Source: Carposina sasakii (Eukaryota; Arthropoda; Insecta; Lepidoptera; Carposinidae). From it: a DNA stretch of 64,000 nt. Position 1 is the stretch's first letter. Each line of letters begins with the position of its first letter. This document shows, one piece after another, positions 34,258 through 44,814 of the stretch. The notes under the pieces are model-generated. The model was not told the origin of the DNA, ran no database searches, and worked only from the letters and a program-made list of their open reading frames with translations. The stretch lies in the NCBI GenBank assembly GCA_014607495.2, contig CP053148.1:18476001-18540000 (forward strand). The letters are read 5' to 3'. A program made the translations under genes and the position numbers.

Positions 34258-34448
34258 TATACAGGGTGTAATAGAAAGGGTATGTTAAGTGAAAAGCTGT
34301 ATAAATAGACTTAGAGAACCTATGAAAAAATTCGAAATCACAACATGTGATATTTAAAAATTCTCCATACTATCGTGAAAATATGTGATTTCGGATCTCA
34401 AATTTTGTGGATAGGTTCTCTAATATTTACATAGGCTTAACAGTGTAT
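34258..34448 (+). mobile_element. MITE of the TATACAGGGTGTAAC family, right end damaged
   Basis: The left end, TATACAGGGTGTAATAGAAA, is well preserved, and the arms pair through GAGAACCTATG...ATAGGTTCTC. The last terminal bases on the right are replaced by CAGTGTATAT. Confidence 0.65.
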
Positions 34449-34553
34449 ATTTTACTATGGCTATAGGATAACGTTGACTATGACAAAACTACGCAACTAT
34501 TTTTCTATTGAATTCAAAAGTTATAACAAGCAACAATATTTGTAAAAGATATA

Positions 34554-35852
34554 CCTAGTCGGTTCTTAAATACTGTCACTGGCCATTTATTTTAAAAATA
34601 GAACACCTAGAAAAAAAATGAAATGGTGTTCGATTTTCGAATATTTTTTGATTAATAATCTGCCAAATCACAATTACATTCATTCATTTTTACGATGGAG
34701 TGGACTCGCAAAGAGTACAGAGTAGCAGTAATTGCATTGCATCGTTGCGGCCATCCACCGAAGACGATATTTTACCGAAGTTAAAACTCACGAAGAGGTT
34801 CGTGTACCGTACCATCAAGAGGTACAATGAAACCTCTAGTGTCGATGACAAGAAAAGAAACGGCAGACCTCGTTCCGTTAGGACTCGAGGGGTCATCAAA
34901 GCAATCAAGGCGCGTATTGCAAGAAATCCCGTCCGCAAACAGAAACTGATGGCTTTGGAGATGGGATTAACCAGAAGTACCGTAAAAAAAGTACTCAATG
35001 AAGACCTGGGACTACGAGCATACCAAAAAAAGAGTGGGCATCTTCTGAACGCGCGTCTGATAGCTATGAGAGCCAAGAAATGCAAAGTTTTGCTAAAGCG
35101 GTACGCAAGAAACAGACACCGCGATATCCTGTTTACAGACGAGAAAATTTTTAATATCGAAGAGAAGTACAACAAACAACATGACAGGGTGTACGCTACC
35201 AGCTCTGCGGCCGCTGGAAATGCCATTCCTAGAGTGCAGCACGGCCATCTTCCATTATCAATCATGATTTGGTTGGGAGTGTCCTACTATGGCCCTACTG
35301 AAGTGCATTTTTGTGAAAAAGGTGTCAAAACCAGTGCAAAAGTGTACCAAGACACGGTTTTAGATCGCATAGTAAAAGATCTGCCCCAGACACTCTTTGG
35401 AGGACGGCCATTTGTGTTTCAACAGGACTCGGCACCAGCGCATAAGGCCAAAACAACTCAGGAGTGGTTCGAGCGCCAGAATATCGAGCTAATAAGGCAT
35501 CAAGATTGGCCCTCATCTAGCCCTGACCTCAATCCACTGGATTACAAAATTTGGCAGGAATTGGAGGAGAAGGTCTGTTCTAAACCTCACAAAAATTTGA
35601 GCAGCATAAAGTCATCATTGATTAAAGCAGTGGCCGATATCGACATGAATATGGTCCGTGCTGCTATTGATGACTGGCCGCGAAGATTGAAGGCTTGTGT
35701 GGAAAATGGTGGCAATCATTTTGAATAAATTTTGTGTTTAATGTAAGCTAATTAAATTACCTTTTTTTTAAAAAAAGCTTTTTTTGAATATCATGACTAG
35801 TTTTCATTTTATAGCCAATTTTGTTTGTGACAGAATTTAAGCACCGACTAGG
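34554..35852 (+). mobile_element. maT-type mariner element, near complete
   Basis: The terminal inverted repeats are 26 bases: 34554-34579 (CCTAGTCGGTTCTTAAATAC...) and 35827-35852, matching except at two positions. The element is flanked by TA on both sides (34552-34553 and 35853-35854), the target duplication of Tc1/mariner elements. Total 1299 bp, the normal size for a mariner. It holds one transposase gene. Confidence 0.93.
34695..35728 (+). pseudogene. maT (DD37D) mariner transposase, one frameshift
   Basis: A Tc1/mariner transposase that would cut and paste the element. The best start is ATG 34695, giving MEWTRKEYRVAVIALHRCGH, the normal first helix-turn-helix. This frame meets a stop after about 29 codons. 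The remaining protein is open in another frame to 35728 (TAA). One base is missing near 34770, so the N-terminal DNA-binding domain is disconnected. The catalytic core is intact: FTDEKIF (first Asp), VFQQDSAPAHKA (second Asp), and SPDLNPLDYKIW (third Asp) 37 residues after the second. That DD37D spacing defines the maT group known from Bombyx and nematodes. A GRPRS motif links the DNA-binding and catalytic parts. Confidence 0.88.
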
Positions 35853-35854
35853 TA

Positions 35855-38006
35855 CAAGTGATTGTGGTGTATAGCATTTACTGGTCTGTACAAATACAAT
35901 AATATCTCTACGGCATTTTCTGCTATTTAATTACTAACAATATGGTTTTCTTTTATTATTTAAGGTGTCTTAATAGAAGGCAATATTTGTTTAATAATAA
36001 AGTGTTTATGCCTCGTTACTTTAGTATGTAAAAGTAGGTGGTGATATCATTTTGTCGAAACAATCACCACTATGTACATTGTACATAGTTACAAATTTAC
36101 AATGCAAAATTAGTATCGCATCGGTAGTAGGTTTGTCATGTCTCCGTAGTGTCTTAGTAATCTATGGCAAAAATGTATAACGCATAGAATTTAGTCGACA
36201 TAATCATTTGTCGCCGTGAGGCTGTGCTGTGCTGTGTAAAAAACCAGAGAAGGCTACGTTGCTACGGATGCATGCAATATTCATATTTATTGGTTCATGG
36301 CAAAGCATCCATACAAAACAACTATGCATTGTGGAAAGACAGCCTACGTATACTTACCTATTTGTACTATGGGTTGTCAATTAGCATGTCGATTACTGTT
36401 ATATAAATGTTAAGCATCGTATTTAAAATTTAAAACTATCACTAGAAACTTGACCGAATTCCCCGTCACAATATCGTAATTTAGCAATGCGGTGTTAATA
36501 AATAAATACTTATTAACTAATTGCAACTTTCTAACCCACACAATATGGGTGATTTTACAAATTGTACTACAATTTCTTGGTTACAATATTAAATCAGTTA
36601 TATAAATGACCGTAGTCCACCTTAAAAGAAGAAACGAACCTTGCGAGTAAAGACTAAAGTATATTATGCTCAGAATCCTAAACATGCAAATTAAGTCAGA
36701 ACTGAGGAAGCGAGACGCAGTTTTAATCTTAATTAGAACAACATATCTACTATCTATATTTTAGAATTTAGATAATCCTAATTCACCAAACCTCATAGGG
36801 GTAAGCACGAACCTCTCGATAGTCCGTAACGCTATCGTCAAACTGTCAAATCACATAGATTTTGCTAGCGAGTCGCTAGCGTTACGCCGCGTAAAAAAGT
36901 TCGTGCTTACCCCACTGGACTCTACGAAAATCGCAAAGATTCGTTTTTTCAGACAACTTTTACAACATCCAAATAGTGCAAAATTATAAAATACAAAACC
37001 AAAGATTCCGAAATACTGTCACTTCCAAACCAGTTATATTCGCATAATCAATTATAATCTACCTTATTAATCAGAAACAAACAAATCTACTTAATTATTA
37101 TTATCGCCATGATCGTGAAATTTGTTTAAACACTAACCGCAAAATTGTCATAAATGAACTGGACAAATTTCACTTCAAGGCAATAACACTAATTAATTGT
37201 AGGCACAGTCAAAATTCTTAAGTAATTCCAAGTTTATTGCTATAATAGATCAAATTTGCTAATAATTGTGGTACAACCCAGCTCTGACTTAGCAGTAACA
37301 GAATATTTCAATATACTACTGTAGTTTAGTTCCATACTACTATAGTAGTCTACTTCTAACGTTTATTGCAGTAAACAAGTTAGAATAACAGTAATCACTT
37401 ACCCTTGTTTTAACTAGGCGAAATCTGTCAATTCTTGTATTGAAATATAGATTATGGATCCTCGAACGTCATGAAAAAATTTAAATCCATTTCATTCCGA
37501 TTATGATCTTCAATATTAAAATTGATTATAAATTAAGTCAGAGCAGGTTTTATACCGATTGCTTTTAATAATATTTACATAATCAACTTCACAACATTGA
37601 AACATGGTTAATGAGGCACATAACGTTTTGTAAGCGTTTTCGAATATTGCGTTGTCAATTATCAATATATCTCTAAATATTAATTTCAATATGATTCATC
37701 AAAGGTACTAATCGTCTCAATATTGCAAATTGTTTACACGTTTAGTCATAAAAGTTAATATTACAGCTTTTCAGGTGGGCTATCTCACTCCAGCAAATGG
37801 TATTCTCAAGCGTCAGAAAAGGATAGAGTCGCTCGTGTCATCTCAGAGTACACTGCTTGTATCTAGATTTTGTAATCTAGACAAATCTATTCATAATTTA
37901 ACGTTTTTAACTTTTGATACGCGCTGTATAATAATCGAGTACCTACCATTATTCTGCCCGCCCAATCGTAAAGGGTTAATGAAAGTTGACTGACCGTGAC
38001 TCGCCT
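35855..38006. other. Region between mariner and the angel 3' end
   Basis: AT-rich. The only structured piece is the MITE at 36795-36917. The 3' untranslated region of the angel gene must lie in its right-hand part. TTTATT (AATAAA on the minus strand) occurs at 37359-37364, a possible polyadenylation signal. Confidence 0.45.
36795..36917 (-). mobile_element. Small MITE with CAGTGGGGTAA ends, copy 2
   Basis: Reverse-complement copy of 29371-29494: AGGGGTAAGCACGAACCTCT on the left and GTTCGTGCTTACCCCACTG on the right, with the same inner GCTAGCGAGTCGCTAGCG. The two copies lie about 7.4 kb apart and differ by few bases. Confidence 0.7.
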
Positions 38007-38160
38007 CTATAGAGAGGATGTGTAAGGTTTGAGTTCGAACAGAGCGCCGAGACAGAGATGGTCAGATCCGTACACATCGTTCGGCAGACAGCCCAGAACT
38101 TCGCACTCGGACGCAGTCGGCAGCCGGAGACGTTCTAGGAGCTTTAGCGATCGACAACAA
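38007..38160 (-). CDS. angel: Angel-like EEP protein, exon 9 (last)
   Basis: Minus-strand acceptor TTTTCAG ends at 38161. One base completes a serine codon begun in exon 8, and the reading continues as CCRSLKLLERLRLPTASECE and VLGCLPNDVYGSDHLCLGAL, then FELKPYTSSL and TAG (38009-38007). GCLPN...GSDHL is the terminal catalytic block of the CCR4/Angel family, where Asp and His of the SDH motif complete the phosphodiesterase active site. The stop a few residues after the last strand is where family members end, so the gene is complete at its 3' end. Phase and length (1 + 51 codons) fit exon 8. Confidence 0.85.
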
Positions 38161-38434
38161 CTGAAAATATAGAGAAAAATATCATTCAGAGAATATTCTT
38201 ACATTTGCAAACATATACCGGCAACACATTTTTTTTACTTAGGGAGTATATAAGGAGGCGTACAATCCATGCGGCCTAAGCTCAGTTTTACATATGTGAG
38301 CGTTTATGAAAAATAAATATTCACACACTTCACAACACATAAGTAACCTAGTCCCACGCAAATCTCTAAAGTATTTTACGTGAATACTAATCAATGGTAT
38401 ATAAATACATAATAGAAACGGTCATAGTTTTTAT

Positions 38435-38640
38435 AATCATCTTCCCATCCATTCATCCTATTATCCATAATTTCGTTACTCACTCCCAGTACACGCATAT
38501 CCTCTCTCACATACTCCATCCAGCACTTCTTAGGTCTAACTCTTCCTTTATCCACATTCATGCACAACAATCTCTGTAAAATATGCCTTTCATACCATCG
38601 CGTTATATCGCCCGTTCCAAGACATACGGTTACTATCGAT
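38435..38640 (-). pseudogene. Non-LTR retroelement 3' coding fragment
   Basis: The minus strand reads KKCWMEYVREDMRVLGVSNE followed by a degenerate DNRMNGWE-like end. Same family as 7185-7520. It is inserted in the angel intron between exons 8 and 9. Confidence 0.55.
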
Positions 38641-38654
38641 ATTCATATCAATGT

Positions 38655-38705
38655 CCCTTTTAGGATTCGAACCCAGGACACATCACATCGCAGGCAGGCT
38701 CACAA
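38655..38705 (-). repeat. Fragment of a tRNA-headed SINE
   Basis: The minus strand contains GGGTTCGAATCC, a pol III B box, preceded by a tRNA-like CCTGCCTGCGATGTG stretch. Too short and degenerate for a tRNA gene. Confidence 0.4.
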
Positions 38706-38749
38706 ACCACACCAATTGATTACAACAAAACAGTTAGTCTAGAGCCGCA

Positions 38750-38872
38750 CTATGGCAAAACCGCCTGATTTTGTGAGTAAAGGAAACTAATGGAAGCGGC
38801 CGCACTGACGGTTTTGCTCAGCCATACTAACAAAGTCAGGCGGTTAAAAGCCGTGGCCGTTTTGCCTTAGCC
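38750..38872. repeat. Inverted-repeat element next to angel exon 8
   Basis: GGCAAAACCGCCTGATTTTGT faces ACAAAGTCAGGCGG and a terminal GGCCGTTTTGCC. A small MITE-like fold, ending about 10 bases beyond the exon 8 donor. Confidence 0.45.
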
Positions 38873-38882
38873 TTACACTTAC

Positions 38883-39089
38883 CTAAAATACATATAATCG
38901 ACCGTGAGCCAGTAATCCTGGAAGGTGGTGGCTTCCCGCTGGCCGTCCGCCTTGCAGCAGGAATAGACGGAGCCAAGCTTGAGCCGTGTGCTGCACCACG
39001 CCACTGTTGAATAGGTCGCAGTGCGCTTCGGTACCTTCCACCTTTGACTCGTCACTGGGCGACCGCACTGAGTGGTCAGAGTTGTAGAT
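38883..39089 (-). CDS. angel: Angel-like EEP protein, exon 8, with a frameshift
   Basis: After acceptor TTTCAG the exon opens in phase 0 with IYNSDHSVRSPSDESKVEGT and EAHCDLFNSGVVQH. The family continuation, RLKLGSVYSCCKADGQREAT followed by TFQDYWLTVDYMYF, is present but in another frame. One extra base (around CACACGG, near 38985) separates the two parts. The TFQDYWxTVDYxYFS block is a conserved strand of Angel proteins near the active site. The donor is GTAAGT directly at 38882. With the extra base discounted, the exon keeps the phase required by exons 7 and 9. Whether the indel is real or an assembly error cannot be told here. Confidence 0.82.
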   Translation of the reverse strand: MYNSDHSVRSPSDESKVEGTEAHCDLFNSGVVQHTAQAWLRLFLLQGGRPAGSHHLPGLLAHGRLYVF

Positions 39090-40685
39090 CTGAAACGAAG
39101 ACGATTCATCTTCACTGTCTACTAGTGTAAAGTAGTCTAACGTACTTCTTGTGCTTAGTGCGAGTTTTGAAACGCGGTGAGCACGTTGACGTTCTCACGG
39201 ATTAGTATGGGGGTGAGCAAAGTGACATCTGGTGGCAACAACGAAAACTGAATTATGGTATACCACTCTGCGTTTATGTCAGTACAAGTCTCGACAAAAT
39301 CGATACAGCTGTTTGAGAAACAAACAGACTGACAGACAAATATTGTAAAAATGTTATATATGTGTGTAGGTTACACCCATGTCGAGCTTTCATAAATACA
39401 CGACAGTGCGCTACCAACTACCGGTTGTTTAACTTGTCTCCAACCTACATACCTAACTGTTATAATTTAATATACATGTCACTGATGTAATTTATTTATG
39501 TAACTATAACTTTATTACACCATATTTAGGGGTGAGTTTTAATTTAAGATTAGAGGGTTAAATTACTTATGACATAGAACCACAATATGTTAACCTTTTA
39601 ATATTATATTCATTCTAGTATATAATTTTGGAAATGCGATAAAATATTTAATGTAATGCCGACTGTAATGAATCGAAGGCATTTATAAAATAGGTATACG
39701 AGTACTGTTCTACAAAGTTAGTTAAATACATAACATATGTACGAGTACATATAGACATATGTGACGTATGCATAATGAGATTTTCTGTAATTTTTTGTTT
39801 ATCTAATCTGAAATACAATACTCGGCCTTGATTTATAAGCGGGCAGAGGTCAAGGATGGGAAGATAAAATCTAGCTTTGTTCTTGTTTACAAAGTTTATT
39901 AATTAATATTGTAATATTTTCCTTAGTCAATATCCAAATACACTTTTTATTAATTATTCTTCTTCCGCGTACTTTTCTAATAAAGTAAAAGGGATATCCC
40001 GTATTTCCCATGATCACATTTTTTTCTGTTAAACATAGCCTACCTGTAGTAGGAACACGTATTTTAATATATGCTTCCACTTTTGGTACAGTTTGTTGTT
40101 ACAAACTGCAAAAGTTGGCTCACTGTATCTTTCTGCTAAATATTGTCTGGAACAGTAAGATAATATCGTAAAGATTTAGCTCGATAACCTCAAGCTATGG
40201 CACCATACATCTTTTACACTAGCTCAAGTGTCTGAAATTGAACCACTGTTTCATACATTTGTATGAAGTTCAATAGCAATCTCGTGGCTCTTGTCTAACG
40301 TGCGGGAAAAAAGACAATAGAAGTTTGGGAGTCGACTGGAGGTCTCTGGGAACAATCGGTGTAGATTTTAATCAGTTCCGTTTACAATAGTCACGGTATA
40401 AAAACGTTCATGACCTTGAGGTCGAATTTTTGGCTTGCTAGCTAAAATATCTTCTCACGTGCCAGGAGGTAATGTTGTAAAAATTACAACAAAATGCCCC
40501 GAATGTCTAAAGAAGTCAAATAGGAAAACTATTTTTGTGGCAATCAACACAATGTCATTATATATTTTTTATGCCTGTTTTTCCGCCATGCGTACGGTTT
40601 AAACTTACTTTCTATATGTCATATTTCAATAATTTACGCATTTGCTACAATTTATCCTTAAGTCGTCAAACTACATGTCCCTCAC

Positions 40686-40806
40686 CTGTATCATGCTGAA
40701 GTCGGTGTGCCGGCCGGCCTGCCGGTTGAGGTAGACCGCGAGGTGTTGGCAGTGGTCCGTGACGCCCACGCGCCGCCAGTCCGAACTGTCGCGGTACGGT
40801 CGCGCC
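40686..40806 (-). CDS. angel: Angel-like EEP protein, exon 7
   Basis: Reads K-ARPYRDSSDWRRVGVTDHCQ then HLAVYLNRQAGRHTDFSMIQ, between an acceptor ending CCAG (AG at 40808-40807) and donor GTGAGG. One base carries over from exon 6, and the exon ends on a codon, in phase with exon 8. This linker region is variable between insects. It is assigned here from splice phase, GC-rich coding composition and position. A foldback MITE (40841-40996) sits about 35 bases upstream of its acceptor. Confidence 0.82.
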
Positions 40807-40840
40807 CTGGTCACAGGCAATGAGCAATGTCAGTAGATCG

Positions 40841-40996
40841 GCCCCCTTATTACCTAACTAGCAAAAGCAAAGCGATAGCGATAAAGCGATAAAAATTCGC
40901 TGATTAGTTGTAAAATGAATTTCAACGAAATATCGTACAATTTTCGCTATCGCGTTGCTTCTGCTTTGCTTTTGCAAGAAACGTAATCAGCCCGCC
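40841..40996. mobile_element. Foldback MITE, family A copy 1 (intronic)
   Basis: GCCCCCTTATTACCTAACTA then GCAAAAGCAAAGCGATAGCG faces CGCTATCGCG...GCTTTGCTTTTGC and ACGTAATCAGCCCGCC. Same family as 42398-42478 by the (G)CCCCCT.ATTAC ends and AAAGC repeats. Confidence 0.65.
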
Positions 40997-41052
40997 GTTA
41001 GCCATTGAATTTCAAAAGAATTTTGACATTTCAACGCGAATATTGTACAAGT

Positions 41053-41104
41053 TTTGTAGTTACAGAAGTAGTTTTGTAGTTACAGAAGTAGTTTTGTAGT
41101 AGCA
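41053..41104. repeat. Short 20-bp tandem repeat
   Basis: GTTTTGTAGTTACAGAAGTA is repeated two and a half times in the angel intron between exons 6 and 7. Confidence 0.85.
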
Positions 41105-41234
41105 TTTTAGTTAACCAAAACACTCGTAGCTTCATAACATCGAACGCTAGTACTCGGTGCTTAGATATTCTTACATCGTTTAAAATATACATGTGGGCTG
41201 GGCGAGATGTCCCATGAACCTAAATGTCTCTTAC

Positions 41235-41324
41235 TTGACATGTCCGCTGCTAAGTAGCTTCACGACCGCGCTGTCAGGCGTTGAGTTGAAGTCTCCGGTC
41301 AGAATTATTGGAAGATGTCTAGAA
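41235..41324 (-). CDS. angel: Angel-like EEP protein, exon 6
   Basis: Reads D-SRHLPIILTGDFNSTPDSAV and VKLLSSGHVK. GDFNS is the central catalytic motif of the endonuclease/exonuclease/phosphatase fold (Asp and Asn contact the metal and scissile phosphate). Acceptor CTTCCAG, donor GTAAGA. The phases fit exons 5 and 7. Confidence 0.9.
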
Positions 41325-41496
41325 CTGGAAGGGAATATTACATGTTTGAATGTTATTGTATGATAAGACGTGATGTGTTTGTTAGTCTTTCACGCAAATT
41401 AAACTGAACAGTTTTAGATGAAACTTCGCCCAGTCACTAGTAACCACGATTACCAGGAGGGTTGGTGATGATAGACATAATGTGCGAACAACTCAC

Positions 41497-41707
41497 TCTC
41501 GCCCGTTACTGTGGTACGCGAACCGGTCGATCTCGGCCAGAAACACCTGCATCTGCGCCAGACGCACGTCCGTCCGACTCGGGTTGTAGAGCAGGTGTGT
41601 GGTGGCGACCACTAGCGGCGAGTCGGGCAAACTGCGCGGAACCAGCTTCACCATTATACCGATGTTGTCGCGGTTCAGGATGGCAGAGCTGGCTGGTAGA
41701 ACTCCAC
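41497..41707 (-). CDS. angel: Angel-like EEP protein, exon 5, with a frameshift
   Basis: Acceptor TCCCAG (AG at 41709-41708), then VEFYQPALP in phase 0, as the end of exon 4 requires. The family continues with an ILNRDN motif, which is present one frame over: ILNRDNIGIMVKLVPRSLPD, then SPLVVATTHLLYNPSRTDVR and LAQMQVFLAEIDRFAYHSNG. One base appears to be missing near 41681 (CTGCC-ATC); with it, the spacing matches vertebrate ANGEL2 exactly. THLLYNP is the conserved strand that carries an active-site His. Donor GTGAGT. This is the first of two indels in the gene. Confidence 0.85.
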
Positions 41708-42167
41708 CTGGGAATCAAGGTTTTGTACACTGTAGCTATTGCCATTTTCTTTCTGGTTTCTTTTGTGTTTCTGCTATCTTGTAATGGATACGATATAATT
41801 AGCTAACTATTTTATTTCACACAGGGTGCTTTTTCATTGCCACCCTTAACGAGGGGTACGTACTCTATACATCAAAAAGTAATTTATGACAAAAAAAATG
41901 CTGGGAAATCTGGCGAAATTTATAGTGTGGACACTGTTTATGCTAGTTTTTTCATAGATAGATATCAATTATTTCTCGTGAAAAAATCTTGCTACGCGCG
42001 ACTATGTGCATTTATACAGAAAAACGCAGTCTATTTACTCAACTTTGGAACCTAATATTTTGGAAACCACACACTTCCCAGGTATGCTTCCATGGAAAAA
42101 AATTATCGTGATGATGAGGAGATTCCGTAGTTTTCGGGAACGTTGACGACCAAAAATCATCCTGTAT

Positions 42168-42285
42168 AATCACGCCTGTATCCCTTACGGGGTAGGCAGA
42201 GCACCAATGGCCGATATAACCACATGGTGCCACTTCTGACCAAATTTTGAGGGTATAGTTGAGATGTACAAGTTCGGTTAGTTCA
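42168..42285. repeat. Retroelement-derived repeat, inverse of 53615-53752
   Basis: ATAATCACGCCTGTATCCCT, then TACGGGGTAGGCAGAGCACC and a body through ACATGGTGCCACTTCTGACC. The reverse complement is found at 53615-53752 (GGTCAAAAGTGGCACCATGT...). The ATAATCACGCCT...GGGGTAGG start is shared with the RTE-like LINE end at 27745. Confidence 0.65.
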
Positions 42286-42397
42286 AGGATAATTCATATA
42301 AAAAAAATTCGCAGATTTTCCTACAGATAATATAGGTATACTTAGTTTATATGTTACACAAATATACATGACAACGTTCGCGAAATGTGATAGCCGG

Positions 42398-42478
42398 CCC
42401 CCTGATTACGTAAAAGCAAGCGAGATTATCGCGATCACGCGGCTTCGGCTTTGCTATTGCTTTTACGTAATCAGGGGG
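42398..42478. mobile_element. Foldback MITE, family A copy 2 (intronic)
   Basis: CCCCCTGATTACGTAAAAGC (42398 on) and GCTTTTACGTAATCAGGGGG (to 42478) form a perfect 22-base inverted repeat around a 37-base centre. Located in the angel intron between exons 4 and 5. Confidence 0.75.
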
Positions 42479-42577
42479 CGGAATTGTAGGACAGAGATCT
42501 TAAATCTCCGTTTAGCGTAGCGTATCCAAATGTAAAAGATTATACAAAAAACACTTTTAAAACTGAAAAATATCGTC

Positions 42578-42740
42578 TCATAGTCACCATGCAGGGCAGG
42601 TTGGTTGATAACCGCAGTGTGACTTTCAAACTATGATGTCAACACGGGAGGTCCTGGGCCTTCCGGAAACAATTAATCGCTTACGATATCCCACGGGCAG
42701 ACATGGGGTGGTGCTATACTCTGCCGACACCACACGGCAT
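42578..42740 (+). repeat. Degenerate LINE/SINE segment
   Basis: CAGTGTGACTTTCAAACTAT..., CGGGAGGTCCTGGGCCTTCC and GGTGGTGCTATACTCTGCCG correspond to the inner part of the repeat at 56880-57020. Confidence 0.45.
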
Positions 42741-44084
42741 GTAATTAAATATTCAGAGTAAATATAAATATAGAGCAACAAAAATTACGAATAATATTTC
42801 CATCACGCCAAGCCGCCAGCAGATAGTTACACAAATGTTAATATTCGGGAACTCGAAAACAGCATATATATATAGGTACATGGGGAAGTACATATATAGG
42901 TATTATACAATTATATTTTACAATGGCAAAACCGCTGTTCACAGTAGACGCAAGATGACTTCACTAGCTAAAACTTTATTATCTTTGATGTATTTTAAAG
43001 AGTGAATTAACAAGCAGATGCCCGCGACTTTCTTCGATATTTTCATGCATAGTATATGCAACATAACTGTCAAGTATAATAAAAATCCGTTTGTTAGCAG
43101 TTGTACATACATAAAATCACACCTATTTCCCGTATATTTCGCATTTTGTATACGAGTATAAGATGTTTTTGGGTCAATTCAAAACCAAAAAGTAGTCATC
43201 TCAGAATAGAGTAGCGTGTCGATTGCGCCGGGATATACTCGTATTTGTATTTTCGTGCGTCCATTCCACGCTAAATAGTTAGTTTTTTATTTGTATTTAT
43301 TTTATGATCGAAAGATCATAAAATAAAATAAACATTTGCGAAAGAAAAACGATAGAGGATGCCGTTGATTTCGTCCGCGTAAACTATAGAGAATTTTAGT
43401 TTTTTCCTTTTATCGGATGCCTCTGAGATTAGCGGATGAATACCTACAGAGCTAAGCCATTTAACCATGGAATCATTGGATTTGAATGTTTTTTTAATGA
43501 CGCAAAGAAAGTTTAAAAATATAATATGACCCAGTAGAAAACGCTGCAATCGGGCACCAGTAAATAAAATCTAGTAAGTAATGAATTAAATGAGTTGAGT
43601 AAATCGCACAGCAGCTGGCGTGATTACTCGGAGCTTATCTTAAGGCAGGGCATTACCCCCAACCGGTGTGACCAGCGACCCCGGGGTCGCTCGACATTTC
43701 CTTATAACTGACTACGACCCCCTCAGTATGGGTGCACGTTTAGCATTCCTTTTCAATCATTAAATAAAAAGTCGCCTATGATACTCTTTCTTCTTTAGTA
43801 CTCTATATCGGATAACGTAGCTCGTATAGAAAAATATAAAGGTATACTATACATACCTACCCACGGTTATATGTATACCCAAAATAGGGTTGTCGGAACT
43901 GCAAGATCACGAAGGAGATCGCACAGCCACGTTAGAATTAGTGACAAATATATGATGCCAGCAGGATGCTTTTTATTGTACAACCGAGATGTAACTGCTC
44001 ATAGCGGCATCTCGCTTCCAGAATGAAGAAGTATTGGTTTAAGCGCTACGGTCCATTCAATCAAGTCATCATAGGGAAGTATCA

Positions 44085-44205
44085 TCATCATTGCAGTCTA
44101 TTGCAGTCCACTGCTGGACGTAGGCCTCCCCCAGGGCACGCCAAAAGACTACCATGGGGGGTATTTGCCCATAGTCACCACGCTGGGCAGGCGGGTTGGC
44201 GACCG
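44085..44205 (+). repeat. Lepidopteran LINE/SINE 3' segment
   Basis: CAGTCTATTGCAGTCCACTG, then CTGGACGTAGGCCTCCCCCA and GCCCATAGTCACCACGCTGG. Same family as 21570-21690. Confidence 0.65.
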
Positions 44206-44247
44206 AAGGGAAGGGAAGTATATCAATTATCAAAATTTGTACATATA

Positions 44248-44337
44248 ATCACGCCTCTTTCCCGGAGGGGTAGGTTGAGATCCTGGATCTCCACTTCCTA
44301 CGCTCCTGACACACCTCTTTCGCTTCATCTACTTTTA
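44248..44337 (-). pseudogene. RTE-like LINE, 3' end fragment
   Basis: Nearly identical to 27747-27838: ATAATCACGCCTCTTTCCCG, GAGGGGTAGG, CACCTCTTTCGCTTCATCTA. It encodes only the last thirty or so codons of the element (KVDEAKEVC...SAYPSGKEA region). Confidence 0.75.
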
Positions 44338-44814
44338 TTAGTAGCTAAATAAAATAAATTTAAACTCAATACTAACACGAACTTAATATAAGTACCTAGA
44401 TGTGTATTCTGATTTGAGAAGGTGTTGGAATAAAAGTAGGTATGTACGTGGTTATAAAGTAAAAAAAACACATGCTGTATTGATTACACAGTTAAGTCAG
44501 TAAACCCGGATATAGTATTGTTTATAACAGCTACAGCTGTTATCTCTCTTTCTCTCTCGCAGTAGCGAAGATGACAAAATATAGCACAAAGTACAAGGTT
44601 ACCAAGTGACATCACTGCTGTACGATAATTCATTGTTTTTATGTTGCCACAGAAATTGTGGGAAAGAAAAGGTTACTTCTGTAGACACCATACGGTCATC
44701 TACTTTATGCTTACCTAGTACTATTTATTTATTTATTTATACTACAAATATATGGACTAGCTATTTTTAGTCTGAAATAAAAACAATTATTATTGTTATT
44801 ATACTACAAATATT

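Noticed and set aside
34690..35265. Minus-strand open frame of 191 codons
   Set aside because: Antisense of the maT transposase.
41506..41745. Minus-strand open frame in a different frame across angel exon 5
   Set aside because: Its product (WSSTSQLCHPEP...) matches nothing. The two correct frames carry the Angel motifs on either side of the indel.
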